A stretch of 64,000 nt of DNA from Modestobacter italicus (GCF_019799965.1 NZ_JABGCJ010000004.1:372001-436000); one strand, 5' to 3'. Counted from the first letter of the stretch, positions 51,964 through 60,505 are shown. Numbers and translations: made by a program. Notes: generated by a model from the sequence alone, not told the origin.

Positions 51964-52113
51964 AGCTGCTTCTCGCGCTTCCTGGCCACAGGCGAGTGCG
52001 GGGGTGCCCGCCGGACCCTCGGGTGGCTCCGGGAACGTAACAGTCCCCCGACGATCGGCCATCCCACTTCCGCCGGACCGACCCGCGCGCCGTTCCGGCA
52101 CTACATTCGGGCC

Positions 52114-53163
52114 GTGACGACTCCCAGCCCCCTCCCCGACCCGCGGGTGCGCCCGACGGTGACGCCGGGCAGCGGCGGGCTCGTCGACCGGCACGGGCGG
52201 GTCGCCACCGACCTGCGGGTCTCGCTGACCGACCGCTGCAACCTGCGCTGCACCTACTGCATGCCGCCCGAGGGGCTGCAGTGGCTGCCCAAGGTGGAGC
52301 AGCTCACCGACGACGAGGTCGTCCGGCTGGTGCGCATCGGCGTCGAGCGGCTGGGCATCCGCGAGGTCCGGTTCACCGGCGGCGAGCCCCTGCTGCGCCC
52401 CGGCCTGCCCGGCATCGTCGCGGCGGCCACGGCGCTGCGCCCCCGCCCCGAGGTCTCCCTGACCACCAACGCCATCGGCCTGTCCCGGATGGCGCCGGCG
52501 CTCGCCGAGGCCGGCCTGGACCGGATCAACGTCAGCCTGGACACCCTGGACCGGGAGCGGTTCAAGCAGATCACCCACCGCGACCGGCTGCCCGACGTCC
52601 TCGCCGGCATGCAGGCGGCCCGGGACGCCGGCCTGACCCCGGTCAAGGTCAACGCCGTCCTGATGAGCGGGATCAACGAGGACGACGCCGTCCCGCTGCT
52701 GGAGTACTGCCTGGAGCACGGCTACGAGCTGCGCTTCATCGAGCAGATGCCGCTGGACGCCCACCACGCCTGGACCCGCGGCGAGATGGTCACCGCGGAG
52801 GACATCCTGGCCAGGCTGACCGCCGCCCACACGCTGACCCCGGACGTCGAGGAGCGCGGCGCCGCCCCGGCCGAACGCTGGCTGGTCGACGACACCGGGC
52901 TGACCGTCGGGGTGATCGCCTCGGTGACCCGCTCGTTCTGCGGCGCCTGCGACCGCACCCGGCTGACCGCCGACGGCCAGATCCGCAACTGCCTGTTCGC
53001 CCGCGAGGAGTCCGACCTGCGCAGCGCGCTCCGCGGTGGCGCCGACGACGCGGAGATCGCCGACCGCTGGCGGATCGCCACGCTGTCCAAGCTCCCCGGG
53101 CACGGGATCGACGACCCGTCGTTCCTGCAGCCGTCCCGGCCGATGTCCGCGATCGGTGGTTGA
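52114..53163 (+). CDS. moaA: GTP 3',8-cyclase MoaA
   Basis: A 349-residue radical SAM enzyme making the first molybdenum-cofactor intermediate, 3',8-cyclic GTP. The N-terminal cluster motif is SLTDRCNLRCTYCMPPEGLQ, with VRFTGGEPLLRP for SAM binding. The second Fe-S motif is SFCGACDRTRLTADGQIRNC (the three C-terminal cysteines). The GG at the extreme C terminus (SAIGG), needed in MoaA, is present. GTG 52114. It is followed by moaD after one base. Confidence 0.96.
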   Translation: MTTPSPLPDPRVRPTVTPGSGGLVDRHGRVATDLRVSLTDRCNLRCTYCMPPEGLQWLPKVEQLTDDEVVRLVRIGVERLGIREVRFTGGEPLLRPGLPGIVAAATALRPRPEVSLTTNAIGLSRMAPALAEAGLDRINVSLDTLDRERFKQITHRDRLPDVLAGMQAARDAGLTPVKVNAVLMSGINEDDAVPLLEYCLEHGYELRFIEQMPLDAHHAWTRGEMVTAEDILARLTAAHTLTPDVEERGAAPAERWLVDDTGLTVGVIASVTRSFCGACDRTRLTADGQIRNCLFAREESDLRSALRGGADDAEIADRWRIATLSKLPGHGIDDPSFLQPSRPMSAIGG

Positions 53164-53164
53164 G

Positions 53165-53416
53165 GTGACCCCACCCACCGTCACCGTCCGGTACTTCGCC
53201 GGGGCGCGCGCCGCCGTCGGCGTGGACACCGAGACCCGCGCGGCCGGCACCCTGGAGGAGCTGGTCGGCCAGCTGGTCGACGCGCACGGCGAGCGCTTCG
53301 AGCGGGTGCTGACCGCCTGCTCCTTCCTGGTGGACGGAACCTCCACCCGGGACCGCGCGTTGGTGCTGGCGCCCGGCGCGGTGGTGGACGTCCTGCCCCC
53401 CTTTGCCGGCGGATGA
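53165..53416 (+). CDS. moaD: Molybdopterin synthase sulfur-carrier subunit MoaD
   Basis: An 83-residue ubiquitin-like protein ending in LPPFAGG; the terminal GG is thiocarboxylated and supplies sulfur to cyclic pyranopterin. TVRYFAGARAAVGVDTETRA and LVLAPGAVVDVLPPFAGG are typical. The large subunit moaE is in the minus-strand molybdenum operon at 55.4 kb. GTG start one base after the moaA stop, so the two are coupled. Confidence 0.92.
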   Translation: MTPPTVTVRYFAGARAAVGVDTETRAAGTLEELVGQLVDAHGERFERVLTACSFLVDGTSTRDRALVLAPGAVVDVLPPFAGG

Positions 53417-53426
53417 GGAGACCTCG

Positions 53427-53639
53427 ATGAGCGTGTTCGACAAGGCCAAGGCCAAGGCCGAGGAGCTGCTGGGCCGCGCCGAGCAGGTGTACGGCGAGTC
53501 CCACGGCGACGCCGCGGCCACCCTGGACGGGGAGGCCCGCCGCCTGGAGGGCGAGGCCGAGGAGGAGCAGGCCGCGCGCGAGCAGGCGGGGCCCGACCGC
53601 CGGGACGACGACGGGCTGGCCGGCGCCGGCGCCCGCTGA
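53427..53639 (+). CDS. CsbD-like small acidic protein
   Basis: A 70-residue, highly charged helical protein (FDKAKAKAEELLGRAEQVYG at the start). The pattern is like the CsbD/antitoxin-type stress proteins of Actinobacteria, with Lys/Glu heptads. Its role is unknown. ATG 53427 has GAGGAGACC upstream, 10 bases after moaD, so it is probably in the same transcript. The C-terminal half is Glu/Asp/Arg rich and likely disordered. Confidence 0.75.
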   Translation: MSVFDKAKAKAEELLGRAEQVYGESHGDAAATLDGEARRLEGEAEEEQAAREQAGPDRRDDDGLAGAGAR

Positions 53640-53662
53640 CCCACCGCGCGCCGCCGCCGCAC

Positions 53663-55282
53663 TCAGTCGGCGGCCGGGCCCCCGGGGAGCTGCTGCGGCC
53701 GCAGCCGGATCGCCACCAGCGCGACGTCGTCCTCAGGCTGGCCGTGCACCAGCCGCTCGACCAGCTCGTCGCAGAGCACGTCCAGTGGCTCCCCGGCGAG
53801 CTCCATCGCCGCGGCACGCAGCCGGCTCATCCCGCCGTCCAGGTCGTCGCCGCGCCGCTCGATCAGACCGTCGGTGAACAGCAGCACCGTCGTCCCGCTG
53901 TCCAGGGTGACCACCGACTCGCCGCGGGCCGCGGCCGCGTCGACCCCGAGCAGCAGCTCGCCGCGCCAGTCGGCCAGCGCCGCCAGCGTGCCGTCGGGGT
54001 GGATGACCAGCGGCGGCAGGTGCCCGGCGTTGCTCCACCGCATCCTGGTGAGGCCCCGCGCGAGCTCGTCGGGGGTCTGCTCGAACCGGGCCACGGCCGC
54101 GGTGGCGTAGGTGCTGACCTGCAGCTGCGCCATCGAGGCGTCCAGCCCGCGGAGCACCTCGGCCGGGCCCGCGTCGCTGTAGGTGGCGATGCCGCGCAGC
54201 AGCGAGCGCAGCTGGCCCATCGCCGCGGCCGCCGCCGTGTCGTGCCCGACGACGTCCCCGATGACCAGCATGGTCGAGCCGGAGGGCTGCAGGAACGCGT
54301 CGTACCAGTCGCCGCCCACCCGGGCGGCCTCGGCCGCCGGGGTGTACCGGACGACGACCTCGGCCTGGTCATGGGTGAACGCGCCGGTGAGCAGGCTGCG
54401 CTGCAGCTCCTCGGCGAGCTGCCGCTGCTGGGCGAACAGCCGCACGTTGTCCAGGGCCAGACCGATCCGGTCGGCGACCTCCTGGGCGGTGGCGAGCTCG
54501 GGGTCCCCGACGGGGCGCTCGCCGTCGAAGTACAGGGTCAGCGCCCCGAGCGTGCGGCCCCGTCCGCGCAGCGGCAGGGTCAGCCCGGAGTGCGGGCCGA
54601 GCAGCCGGAGCAGGTCGCGGGCGTCACCGGCGGGCATCAGGACGGCGACGTCCTCGGCCTGAGCCAGCACGGTCTCCCCGAGCAGCGCCCGCACGACCGG
54701 TGCGGTCACCGGCATCGACGCGAGCCGCACGGCCGCGTACCGCTCGACCAGCGCCCGGCGGGCCGGGTCCACGTGCCACCAGCCCACGTCCTGCGGGCGG
54801 CCGTCCTCGTCCAGCACGGTCAGCACGCACCAGTCGCCCAGCACCGGCACGATCAGCCGCGGGATGCGGGCCGCAGCCGTGTCGATGTCCAGGGTGCCGG
54901 CCAGCTCGGCGCTGACCCGGGCCAGCATCGCCAGCCGGTCCTGGGCGACCCGGCGGTCGGTGACGTCGGTGAAGTAGAAGAGGAGGCCGCCGTCGGCGGG
55001 CAGCACCTCGACCTCGAACCAGCGGTTGAGCGGGTGCGGGTAGAAGGCCTCGACCGTGGCCGGCCGACGGGTCTCCATGCACGTCCGGAAGGTCCGGCCG
55101 AACTCGTTGTCGAGGTTGGCCGGGAAGGCCGCCCAGTAGTCGGCGCCGGTCAGCTGCTCACGGGTCTGCCCGAGGACGGCGACCCCGGCAGGGTTGACGT
55201 ACGTGATCCGCCAGTTCTCGTCGGCCGACATGAAGCCGATCGGCATCGTCTCGACGACGCGTTCACCCGCCCGCCAGGGCAT
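53663..55282 (-). CDS. PAS-GAF-SpoIIE (PP2C) signalling phosphatase
   Basis: A 539-residue regulator. Residues about 10-120 are a PAS domain (RVVETMPIGFMSADENWRIT through LFYFTDVTDRRVAQ). Residues about 130-300 are a GAF domain (ARVSAELAGTLDIDTAAARI then GALTLYFDGERP). Residues about 320-535 form a SpoIIE/RsbU-type PP2C phosphatase: GGDWYDAFLQPSGSTMLVIG, VVGHDTAAAAAMGQL, RMRWSNAGHLPPLVI, and VLLFTDGLIERRGDDLDGGM, with metal-binding Asp residues intact. It should dephosphorylate an anti-sigma antagonist in a partner-switching stress pathway. GGGAGG precedes the ATG. Confidence 0.92.
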   Translation of the reverse strand: MPWRAGERVVETMPIGFMSADENWRITYVNPAGVAVLGQTREQLTGADYWAAFPANLDNEFGRTFRTCMETRRPATVEAFYPHPLNRWFEVEVLPADGGLLFYFTDVTDRRVAQDRLAMLARVSAELAGTLDIDTAAARIPRLIVPVLGDWCVLTVLDEDGRPQDVGWWHVDPARRALVERYAAVRLASMPVTAPVVRALLGETVLAQAEDVAVLMPAGDARDLLRLLGPHSGLTLPLRGRGRTLGALTLYFDGERPVGDPELATAQEVADRIGLALDNVRLFAQQRQLAEELQRSLLTGAFTHDQAEVVVRYTPAAEAARVGGDWYDAFLQPSGSTMLVIGDVVGHDTAAAAAMGQLRSLLRGIATYSDAGPAEVLRGLDASMAQLQVSTYATAAVARFEQTPDELARGLTRMRWSNAGHLPPLVIHPDGTLAALADWRGELLLGVDAAAARGESVVTLDSGTTVLLFTDGLIERRGDDLDGGMSRLRAAAMELAGEPLDVLCDELVERLVHGQPEDDVALVAIRLRPQQLPGGPAAD

Positions 55283-55414
55283 GGGACCTCCCGGTGATCC
55301 GCTGCTCGCGGGGACACCGGAGGAGCACCCGCCCCGTGGCTGGAGTCGAGTCGCTCCAGTTATGCCACGCGCTCGCAGCCGGGGCAAGGAGCGAGGTCAC
55401 AGCCGACCCACCGG

Positions 55415-55834
55415 TCACGGGCAGGCGACCCACTCCTCCGCCCCGTCGCTGAAGACCTGGCGCTTCCAGATCGGCAGCCGGGCCTTCACCTCGTCGACGA
55501 GCTCGGCGCAGGCGGTGAACGCCTGACCCCGGTGCGAGCAGCTGACCGCGCAGGCCAGCGCCACGTCCCCGATGCCCAGCAGCCCGATCCGGTGCGAGAC
55601 GGCCACCGCGTGCACCTCGGGGCGGGCGGCGAACTCGGCAGCGATCTCGGCGATCAGCTCCGGGGCGGTGGGGTGGCCGGTGTACTCCAGCTCGGTCACC
55701 GAGCGACCGCCGTCGTGGTCGCGGACGACGCCGGCGAAGGAGACCACCGCACCGGCCCGCTCGTCGGCCACGGCCGCCTCGTGCTCGGCGACGGACAGCG
55801 GCTCCTCGGTGACCCGGGCCAGGATCGTCTCCAC
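55415..55834 (-). CDS. moaE: Molybdopterin synthase catalytic subunit MoaE
   Basis: A 139-residue subunit that with MoaD converts cyclic pyranopterin to molybdopterin. VVSFAGVVRDHDGGRSVTEL and LEYTGHPTAPELI at the N terminus, VAVSHRIGLLGIGDVALACA in the core, and the C-terminal KARLPIWKRQVFSDGAEEWV are diagnostic; the Lys of PIWK is the catalytic position. Last gene of the minus-strand molybdenum operon, 21 bases after mobA-like. GTG start. MoaD is encoded separately at 53.2 kb. Confidence 0.95.
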   Translation of the reverse strand: METILARVTEEPLSVAEHEAAVADERAGAVVSFAGVVRDHDGGRSVTELEYTGHPTAPELIAEIAAEFAARPEVHAVAVSHRIGLLGIGDVALACAVSCSHRGQAFTACAELVDEVKARLPIWKRQVFSDGAEEWVACP

Positions 55835-55855
55835 GGCCGCGAAGGTACCCGGGCG

Positions 55856-56431
55856 TCAGACCGTCGGCGGGTGGTCCAGGTCGGTGGGGTCGGCCAGCCC
55901 CGTGCAGTCGACCTCGAGCACGTCGTTCGCCGCCAGATAGGCCCGGGCGCCCTCGTCGCCGGCCGCGGTCGCGGCCACCCCGGCCCAGTGCTCGCGGCCC
56001 AGCAGCACCGGGTGGCTCCGGACGCCGTCGTAGGTGGCCACCGCCAGGGCGTCGGGGGCGGCGTGCCCGGCCACGCGGGCCAGCGCCGCCGGCGTCATCC
56101 CCGGCATGTCCACCAGCTGCACCAGCACCGCGTCGACCCGGCCCGGCCAGCCCCGTAGGCCGTCCAGCCCGGTGCGCAGGCTCGAGGCCATCCCGCTCTC
56201 CCAGTCCCGGTTGGCCAGCACGGTGGCCCCGGTCAGGTCGGCGCGCTGCCAGACCTCGACCGCCGCGGCACCCAGCACGACGAGCACCGGGTCGCAGACC
56301 GCCGCCGCCGTCCGGACCGCACGCTCGACCAGCAGGCTGCCCTCGTGCTCGACCAGCGCCTTCGGCATGCCGTAGCGGCGCCCGCCGCCGGCGGCGAGCA
56401 CGAGCCCGGCCACGGGTGCGTCCGACGTCAT
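55856..56431 (-). CDS. MobA/MocA-family molybdenum cofactor nucleotidyltransferase
   Basis: A 191-residue GT-A-like NTP transferase. The nucleotide loop is GLVLAAGGGRRYGMPKALVE, and the metal motif VLVQLVDMPGMTPAALARVA places the Asp-x-x-x/Asp pair. SHPVLLGREHW is typical of the family. It is more like MocA (molybdopterin cytidylyltransferase, used for CO or xanthine dehydrogenase-type enzymes) than MobA, by size and position. That points to a xanthine-oxidase-family client, consistent with the coxDEF-like genes at 20-23 kb. ATG start 12 bases after modC. Confidence 0.85.
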   Translation of the reverse strand: MTSDAPVAGLVLAAGGGRRYGMPKALVEHEGSLLVERAVRTAAAVCDPVLVVLGAAAVEVWQRADLTGATVLANRDWESGMASSLRTGLDGLRGWPGRVDAVLVQLVDMPGMTPAALARVAGHAAPDALAVATYDGVRSHPVLLGREHWAGVAATAAGDEGARAYLAANDVLEVDCTGLADPTDLDHPPTV

Positions 56432-56443
56432 GCCCCCACTCTC

Positions 56444-57493
56444 TCAGCGGGGGTAGACGGTGAGCTCGCTGGCCTTGACGGCGGCCCAGACCTCCGCCCC
56501 CGGCGCCAGGCCCAGCTCGGCGAACGACGTCGCGGTCACGTCGGCGGTCAGCGGCACCTCCCCGGTCAGATCGCAGCGCACCACCGACCCGTGCGGGGTG
56601 GCGGTGGCCAGCCGCAGCGGCCACACGTTGCGCGGGCTGCCCACCGGCCGCTGCAGGTACAGCGCCACCGACTCCGGCCGGACCGCGACGAACACCGGCC
56701 CGGCGACGTCCTCGGCGACCGCGACCACCCCGCCGCCGTCCAGCCGCACCTGCTGCCCGTCGCCCATCCCGGCCAGCAGCACCAGCCCGACCAGCCGCGC
56801 GACGTAGTCGGTGCGCGGCCGGCGCGCGACCTCCGCCGGTGGCCCGGCCTGGACGACGGCGCCGTCCTCGACGACCAGGACCCGGTCGGCGAGCGCCATC
56901 GCGTCGACCGGGTCGTGGGTGACCAGCACCGCGCTGCCGGCGTACTCGGCCAGGTGCCGGTGCAGCTCGGCGCGCACGGTGAGCCGGGTGCGGGCGTCCA
57001 GCGCCGACAGCGGCTCGTCCAGCAAGAGCAGCCGCGGGTCGCCGACCAGCGCCCGGGCCAGCGCGGCGCGCTGCGCCTGCCCGCCGGAGAGCTGCCCGGG
57101 CCGGCTGTCGCCGAGCCCGGCCAGCCCCACCCGGTCCAGCCAGCTCTCGGCGGCGGCCCGCGCCTCGGCCCGCCGGACCCCGCGGGTGCGCAGCCCGAAG
57201 GCCACGTTCTCGGCCACGGACAGGTGCGGGAAGAGCAGGTGGTCCTGGAAGACCATGCCCAGGGAGCGCTGGTGGGCGGGCACGTGCAGGTCGACGTCGT
57301 CCCAGACCCGGTCGCCGTCGACGACCACCCGGCCACCGTCGGGCACCAGCAGCCCGGCCAGCACGCGCAGCAGCGTGGACTTGCCGGCGCCGTTCGGGCC
57401 TAGGACGCCGAGCACCTCCCCGTCGGCGACGGCCAGCTCCACGTCCAGCCCGAGCGCGCCGCGCCGGGCGACGACGTGGGCGGCCAGGCTCAT
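56444..57493 (-). CDS. modC: Molybdate ABC transporter ATP-binding protein ModC
   Basis: A 349-residue ATPase. Walker A GVLGPNGAGKSTLLRVLA, Q-loop FQDHLLFP, signature QLSGGQAQRAALARALVGDP, Walker B LLLLDEPLSALDARTR and the H-loop LVTHDPVDAMAL are complete. The C-terminal ~130 residues form a TOBE/MOP domain that binds oxyanion (DLTGEVPLTADVTATSFAEL). It powers ModB. The ATG overlaps the modB stop (ATGA). Confidence 0.95.
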   Translation of the reverse strand: MSLAAHVVARRGALGLDVELAVADGEVLGVLGPNGAGKSTLLRVLAGLLVPDGGRVVVDGDRVWDDVDLHVPAHQRSLGMVFQDHLLFPHLSVAENVAFGLRTRGVRRAEARAAAESWLDRVGLAGLGDSRPGQLSGGQAQRAALARALVGDPRLLLLDEPLSALDARTRLTVRAELHRHLAEYAGSAVLVTHDPVDAMALADRVLVVEDGAVVQAGPPAEVARRPRTDYVARLVGLVLLAGMGDGQQVRLDGGGVVAVAEDVAGPVFVAVRPESVALYLQRPVGSPRNVWPLRLATATPHGSVVRCDLTGEVPLTADVTATSFAELGLAPGAEVWAAVKASELTVYPR

Positions 57494-58269
57494 CCGGCCG
57501 CACCCCGGACCAGCCAGCGGCCGCGGAGCAGCAGCAGCGTGGCCAGCGACACCGCCAGCAGCACCAGGCTCAGCACGATCGCCGCCTCCGGGTCGCGCTG
57601 CAGGGTCAGGTAGACCGCCAGCGGCATCGTCTGCGTCGTACCCGGGAAGTTGCCGGCGAAGGTGATCGTGGCGCCGAACTCGCCCAGCGCCCGCGCCCAG
57701 CAGAGCACCGCGCCGGCCGCGACCCCGGGTGCCACCAGGGGCAGGGTGACCCGGCGGAACGTCGTCCACCGGTCGGCGCCCAGGGTGGCCGCGGCGTCCT
57801 CGAACCGGGCGTCGGCGGCGCGCAGCGCGCCCTCCACGCTGACCACCAGGAACGGCATCGCCACGAACGTCTCGGCCACCACCACCGCCGCGGTGGTGAA
57901 CGGCAGCGAGAACCCGGTGGCCTCGAACAGCCACCGGCCGACGATCCCCTGCCGGCCCAGCACCAGGAACAGCGCCACGCCGCCGACCACCGGGGGCAGC
58001 ACCAGCGGCACGGTGACCAGCGCCCGCAGCAGCGACCGGCCGCGCACCCGCGAGCGGGCCAGCACCCAGGCCAGCGGGACGCCGAGCAGCAGCGAGAGCA
58101 ACGTCGCCAGGGTCGCCGACACCAGGGAGAGCCGCAGCGCCTCGCCGACGCCGGGCCGGGTCAGCTGCGGGCCGATCTCCGACCACGGCGCCCGCACCAC
58201 CAGCCCGACCAGCGGCAGCACCAGGAACGCCACCGCGAGCAGCGCCGGCACCAGCAGCGGCGCCGGCAC
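57490..58269 (-). CDS. modB: Molybdate ABC transporter permease ModB
   Basis: A 259-residue permease with six hydrophobic helices and the EAA loop (EDAAATLGADRWTTFRRVTL). It forms the channel for molybdate, pairing with ModA and ModC. The start is uncertain. GTG 58267-58269 (VPAPLLVPALLAVAFLVLPL) begins right at the first helix, and is used here. A GTG at 58327-58329 overlapping the modA stop would add 20 residues encoded across the diverged palindrome repeat. The stop overlaps the modC ATG. Confidence 0.92.
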   Translation of the reverse strand: MPAPLLVPALLAVAFLVLPLVGLVVRAPWSEIGPQLTRPGVGEALRLSLVSATLATLLSLLLGVPLAWVLARSRVRGRSLLRALVTVPLVLPPVVGGVALFLVLGRQGIVGRWLFEATGFSLPFTTAAVVVAETFVAMPFLVVSVEGALRAADARFEDAAATLGADRWTTFRRVTLPLVAPGVAAGAVLCWARALGEFGATITFAGNFPGTTQTMPLAVYLTLQRDPEAAIVLSLVLLAVSLATLLLLRGRWLVRGAAG

Positions 58270-58288
58270 CCCGCCGTCCCGCCCACCC

Positions 58289-58316
58289 AGGGGCCGAAGT
58301 CGCGACCTTGGCCCCT
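58289..58316. repeat. Diverged palindrome, copy 3 of the dispersed family
   Basis: AGGGGCCGAAGTCGCGACCT followed by TGGCCCCT: the same core as at 18495 and 20026, with two mismatched base pairs in the stem. It lies between modA and the preferred modB start, or within the modB N terminus if the earlier GTG is used. Confidence 0.7.
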
Positions 58317-58325
58317 CGAGGCGGG

Positions 58326-59090
58326 TCACGGGGTGCGGAAGCCGGCGTCGGCCAGCGCGCGCCGCCCCGCGTCGGACCGCACCAGGTCGACGAACGCCCG
58401 GGCCGCCACCGGGTTCGGCGCCGCGGCCAGCCGGCAGATCGGGTACTCGTTGACCGCCTGGCCGGCCTCGGGGAACGGGATGCCCTCGACCGCGTCGCCG
58501 GCCGCCCGGACGTCGGTGGCGTACACCAGCGCGGCGTCGACCTCGCCGAGCTGCACCTTGGTCAGCGCCGCCCGCACGTCGTCCTCCTGGGTGTCCGGCT
58601 GCGCGTCCACCCCGGCCGCGGCGAAGACCTCCTCGGCCGCCGACCCGCACGGCACGGCGGGAGCGCAGACGGCCAGCGCCAGGTCGGGGTCGGCGAAGTC
58701 GGCCAGCCCGGTGACGCCGCCCGGATTGCCGGCCGGGACGGCGATCTCCAGCACGTTGCTCGCGAACACGCCCGGGGAGCCATCGGTCAGGCCGGCGTCG
58801 GTGACGAGGCCCATCTGCTCGGTGTCCGCCGAGGCGAGGACGTCGGCCGGGGCGCCCTGGACGACCTGGGTGGCCAGCGCCGAGCTGCCGGCGAAGCTGA
58901 ACTGCACCTCCAGCCCCGGGTGGTCGGCCTCGAGCTGATCTCCCAGGCCGGTGAGGACGTCGGTCAGCGAGGCGGCGGCGAAGACGGTCAGCGTGCCGGC
59001 CACCTCGTCGCCGGCCGGCGCCCCGGCGGCGTCGGTGCCGCAGCCGGCCAGCACCAGCAGCAGGGCACCGAGCGCCGGCCCCCTCCTCAT
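58326..59090 (-). CDS. modA: Molybdate-binding lipoprotein ModA
   Basis: A 254-residue periplasmic-binding-type protein anchored as a lipoprotein (MRRGPALGALLLVLAGC, lipobox LAGC). TLTVFAAASLTDVLTGLGDQ is the hallmark ModA start; FSFAGSSALATQVVQGAPAD and VYATDVRAAGD carry other oxyanion-site residues. It captures molybdate or tungstate and delivers it to ModB. The ATG overlaps the stop of the upstream HTH-TOBE gene. Confidence 0.95.
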   Translation of the reverse strand: MRRGPALGALLLVLAGCGTDAAGAPAGDEVAGTLTVFAAASLTDVLTGLGDQLEADHPGLEVQFSFAGSSALATQVVQGAPADVLASADTEQMGLVTDAGLTDGSPGVFASNVLEIAVPAGNPGGVTGLADFADPDLALAVCAPAVPCGSAAEEVFAAAGVDAQPDTQEDDVRAALTKVQLGEVDAALVYATDVRAAGDAVEGIPFPEAGQAVNEYPICRLAAAPNPVAARAFVDLVRSDAGRRALADAGFRTP

Positions 59091-59479
59091 GGCACGTCCA
59101 CGCTGACCTGGGTGGCCTTGACCGTGGCCACGGCCCGGACGCCGACCTCCAGCCCCAGCTCGTCGGCGGCCTCGCGCGACATCAGCGAGACGACGCGGAA
59201 CGGCCCGGCCTGGATCTCCACCTGCGCCATCACCGTGTCCCGGACGACGCGGGTGACGATGCCGGCCAGCCGGTTGCGCGCCGAGGAGGAGCGGGTGGTC
59301 CCCGGCTGTGGCGCCTCGTGCAGCTCGGTTGCAACCCGGGCCAGGGCCGCCCCGTCGACCTGCGCCGGACCGCCGCCCCGGGTGGCGGGCAGCCGCTCGC
59401 TGTCGATCCAGCGGCGGACCGTGTCATCGCTCACGCCGAGCAGCGCGGCTGCCTCGGCGATGCGGTAGCTGGCGGGCAC
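59087..59479 (-). CDS. MerR-like HTH and TOBE molybdenum-responsive regulator
   Basis: A 130-residue protein. Residues about 1-60 form an excisionase/MerR-type helix-turn-helix (YRIAEAAALLGVSDDTVRRW, IDSERLPATR). Residues about 65-130 are a single TOBE (Mop) domain (SARNRLAGIVTRVVRDTVMA, QVEIQAGPFRVVSLMSREAA), which binds molybdate. This layout is the actinobacterial counterpart of ModE and would sense molybdate and control the operon it heads. GTG start. It overlaps modA by four bases. Confidence 0.88.
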   Translation of the reverse strand: MPASYRIAEAAALLGVSDDTVRRWIDSERLPATRGGGPAQVDGAALARVATELHEAPQPGTTRSSSARNRLAGIVTRVVRDTVMAQVEIQAGPFRVVSLMSREAADELGLEVGVRAVATVKATQVSVDVP

Positions 59480-59493
59480 CGTCGCACTCTAGA

Positions 59494-59523
59494 TCCGCAC
59501 GCGCGGTTCTCCAAGCGTGCGGA
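59494..59523. promoter_or_regulatory. Inverted repeat upstream of the molybdenum operon
   Basis: A perfect 9-base inverted repeat, TCCGCACGC-N12-GCGTGCGGA, ends 15 bases upstream of the regulator GTG. A related TGCGG...CCGCA lies next to it. It may be the HTH-TOBE operator, or a terminator for the upstream mannose synthase gene. Confidence 0.45.
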
Positions 59524-59545
59524 GCCCGCACTTGCGGACCCCGAG

Positions 59546-60328
59546 TCAGGCCAGGGCGCGGCGGAGGTGCAGCACCGGGGCCCGCCCCCGGACCGGACGG
59601 GCCGCCGCCGGCGCGGGCCGCAGCGAGGCCAGCGACCAGATGCCGACCCGGACCAGGGCCTCCCGGATGATCCGGCCGCTCATCTTGCTCTGCCCGAACT
59701 CACGGTCGGCGAAGACGATCGGCACCTCGGCCACCCGCGCCCCGCCGGACCACAGCTGCCGGGCCACGTCGATCTGGAAGCAGTAGCCCTGGGACTGCAG
59801 CGCCGAGAGGTCCACCGACTCCAGCGCCCGCCGGCGGAAGGCCCGGAACCCCCCGGTCGCGTCACCCAGCGGCAGGCCGAGGGCGACCTGCACGTAGCGG
59901 TTCGCCCCGCGGCTGAGCAGCTCGCGCCGCCGCGACCAGTCCCGCACGCTCCCGCCCGGCACCCAGCGCGAGCCCAGGACGGCGTCGGCGGTGCCCAGCC
60001 GGTCCAGCAGCCGGGGCAGGTCCGCGGGACGGTGTGACCCGTCGGCGTCCATCTGGGCGATGACGTCGTAGCCCTGGTCGAGCGCCCAGCGGAAGCCCTG
60101 GACGTAGGCCGGCCCCAGCCCCGCCTTGCCGGGCCGGTGCAGCACGTGCACCCGGGCGTCGTCGGCGGCGATCCGGTCGGCGAGCGCACCGGTGCCGTCG
60201 GGGCTGTTGTCGTCGATCACCAGCACGTGCGCGTCGGGGGCGGCGCGCAGCACCGCGGACACGGTCCGGGGCAGGCTCTCGCGCTCCTGGTAGGTGGGGA
60301 TGCAGACGCACACCGTCGCTGAGGTCAC
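59546..60328 (-). CDS. Polyprenol-phosphate-mannose synthase (Ppm1/DPM-like GT2)
   Basis: A 260-residue GT2 enzyme. It starts with VCVCIPTYQERESLPRTVSA; the DxD is in DVIAQMDADGSHRPADLPRL, and VLGSRWVPGGSVRDW and FGQSKMSGRIIREAL complete the DPM1 signature. It transfers mannose from GDP-mannose to polyprenol phosphate on the cytoplasmic face. The product is the donor for the PMT-family enzyme at 60.9 kb. GTG 60326-60328 is chosen because the family start lies there. It lacks an Lnt-type partner domain of the fused mycobacterial Ppm1. Confidence 0.92.
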   Translation of the reverse strand: MTSATVCVCIPTYQERESLPRTVSAVLRAAPDAHVLVIDDNSPDGTGALADRIAADDARVHVLHRPGKAGLGPAYVQGFRWALDQGYDVIAQMDADGSHRPADLPRLLDRLGTADAVLGSRWVPGGSVRDWSRRRELLSRGANRYVQVALGLPLGDATGGFRAFRRRALESVDLSALQSQGYCFQIDVARQLWSGGARVAEVPIVFADREFGQSKMSGRIIREALVRVGIWSLASLRPAPAAARPVRGRAPVLHLRRALA

Positions 60329-60382
60329 CCCCCAGGCAGTCCCCAGCCACGCCGGGCGGGACACGTGAATGGTCAACATCAT

Positions 60383-60505
60383 TTCCCGACAAACTGATCA
60401 ATGGAGGAATACACGTGACAGAAATGTAATGCGCATTCTCGTGTAGTCGGCAGGAGTGCGGACATGGCTGATGCGACCGCCAACCCGAGCACTCAGGAGC
60501 ACCTC
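60383..60505. other. Locally AT-rich divergent promoter region
   Basis: This stretch is markedly richer in A/T than its surroundings (around 60380-60440). It contains GGAGG at 60403 followed after seven bases by a 4-codon frame GTG ACA GAA ATG TAA, and the 8-mer ACACGTGA twice, 50 bases apart. It probably holds the promoters of the mannose synthase and the lipoprotein. Confidence 0.45.

Noticed and set aside
51964-52062. ATG at 52062 as start of the MFS transporter
   Set aside because: It would add a hydrophilic leader across the shared promoter region with moaA, while GTG 51963 begins directly before the first helix.
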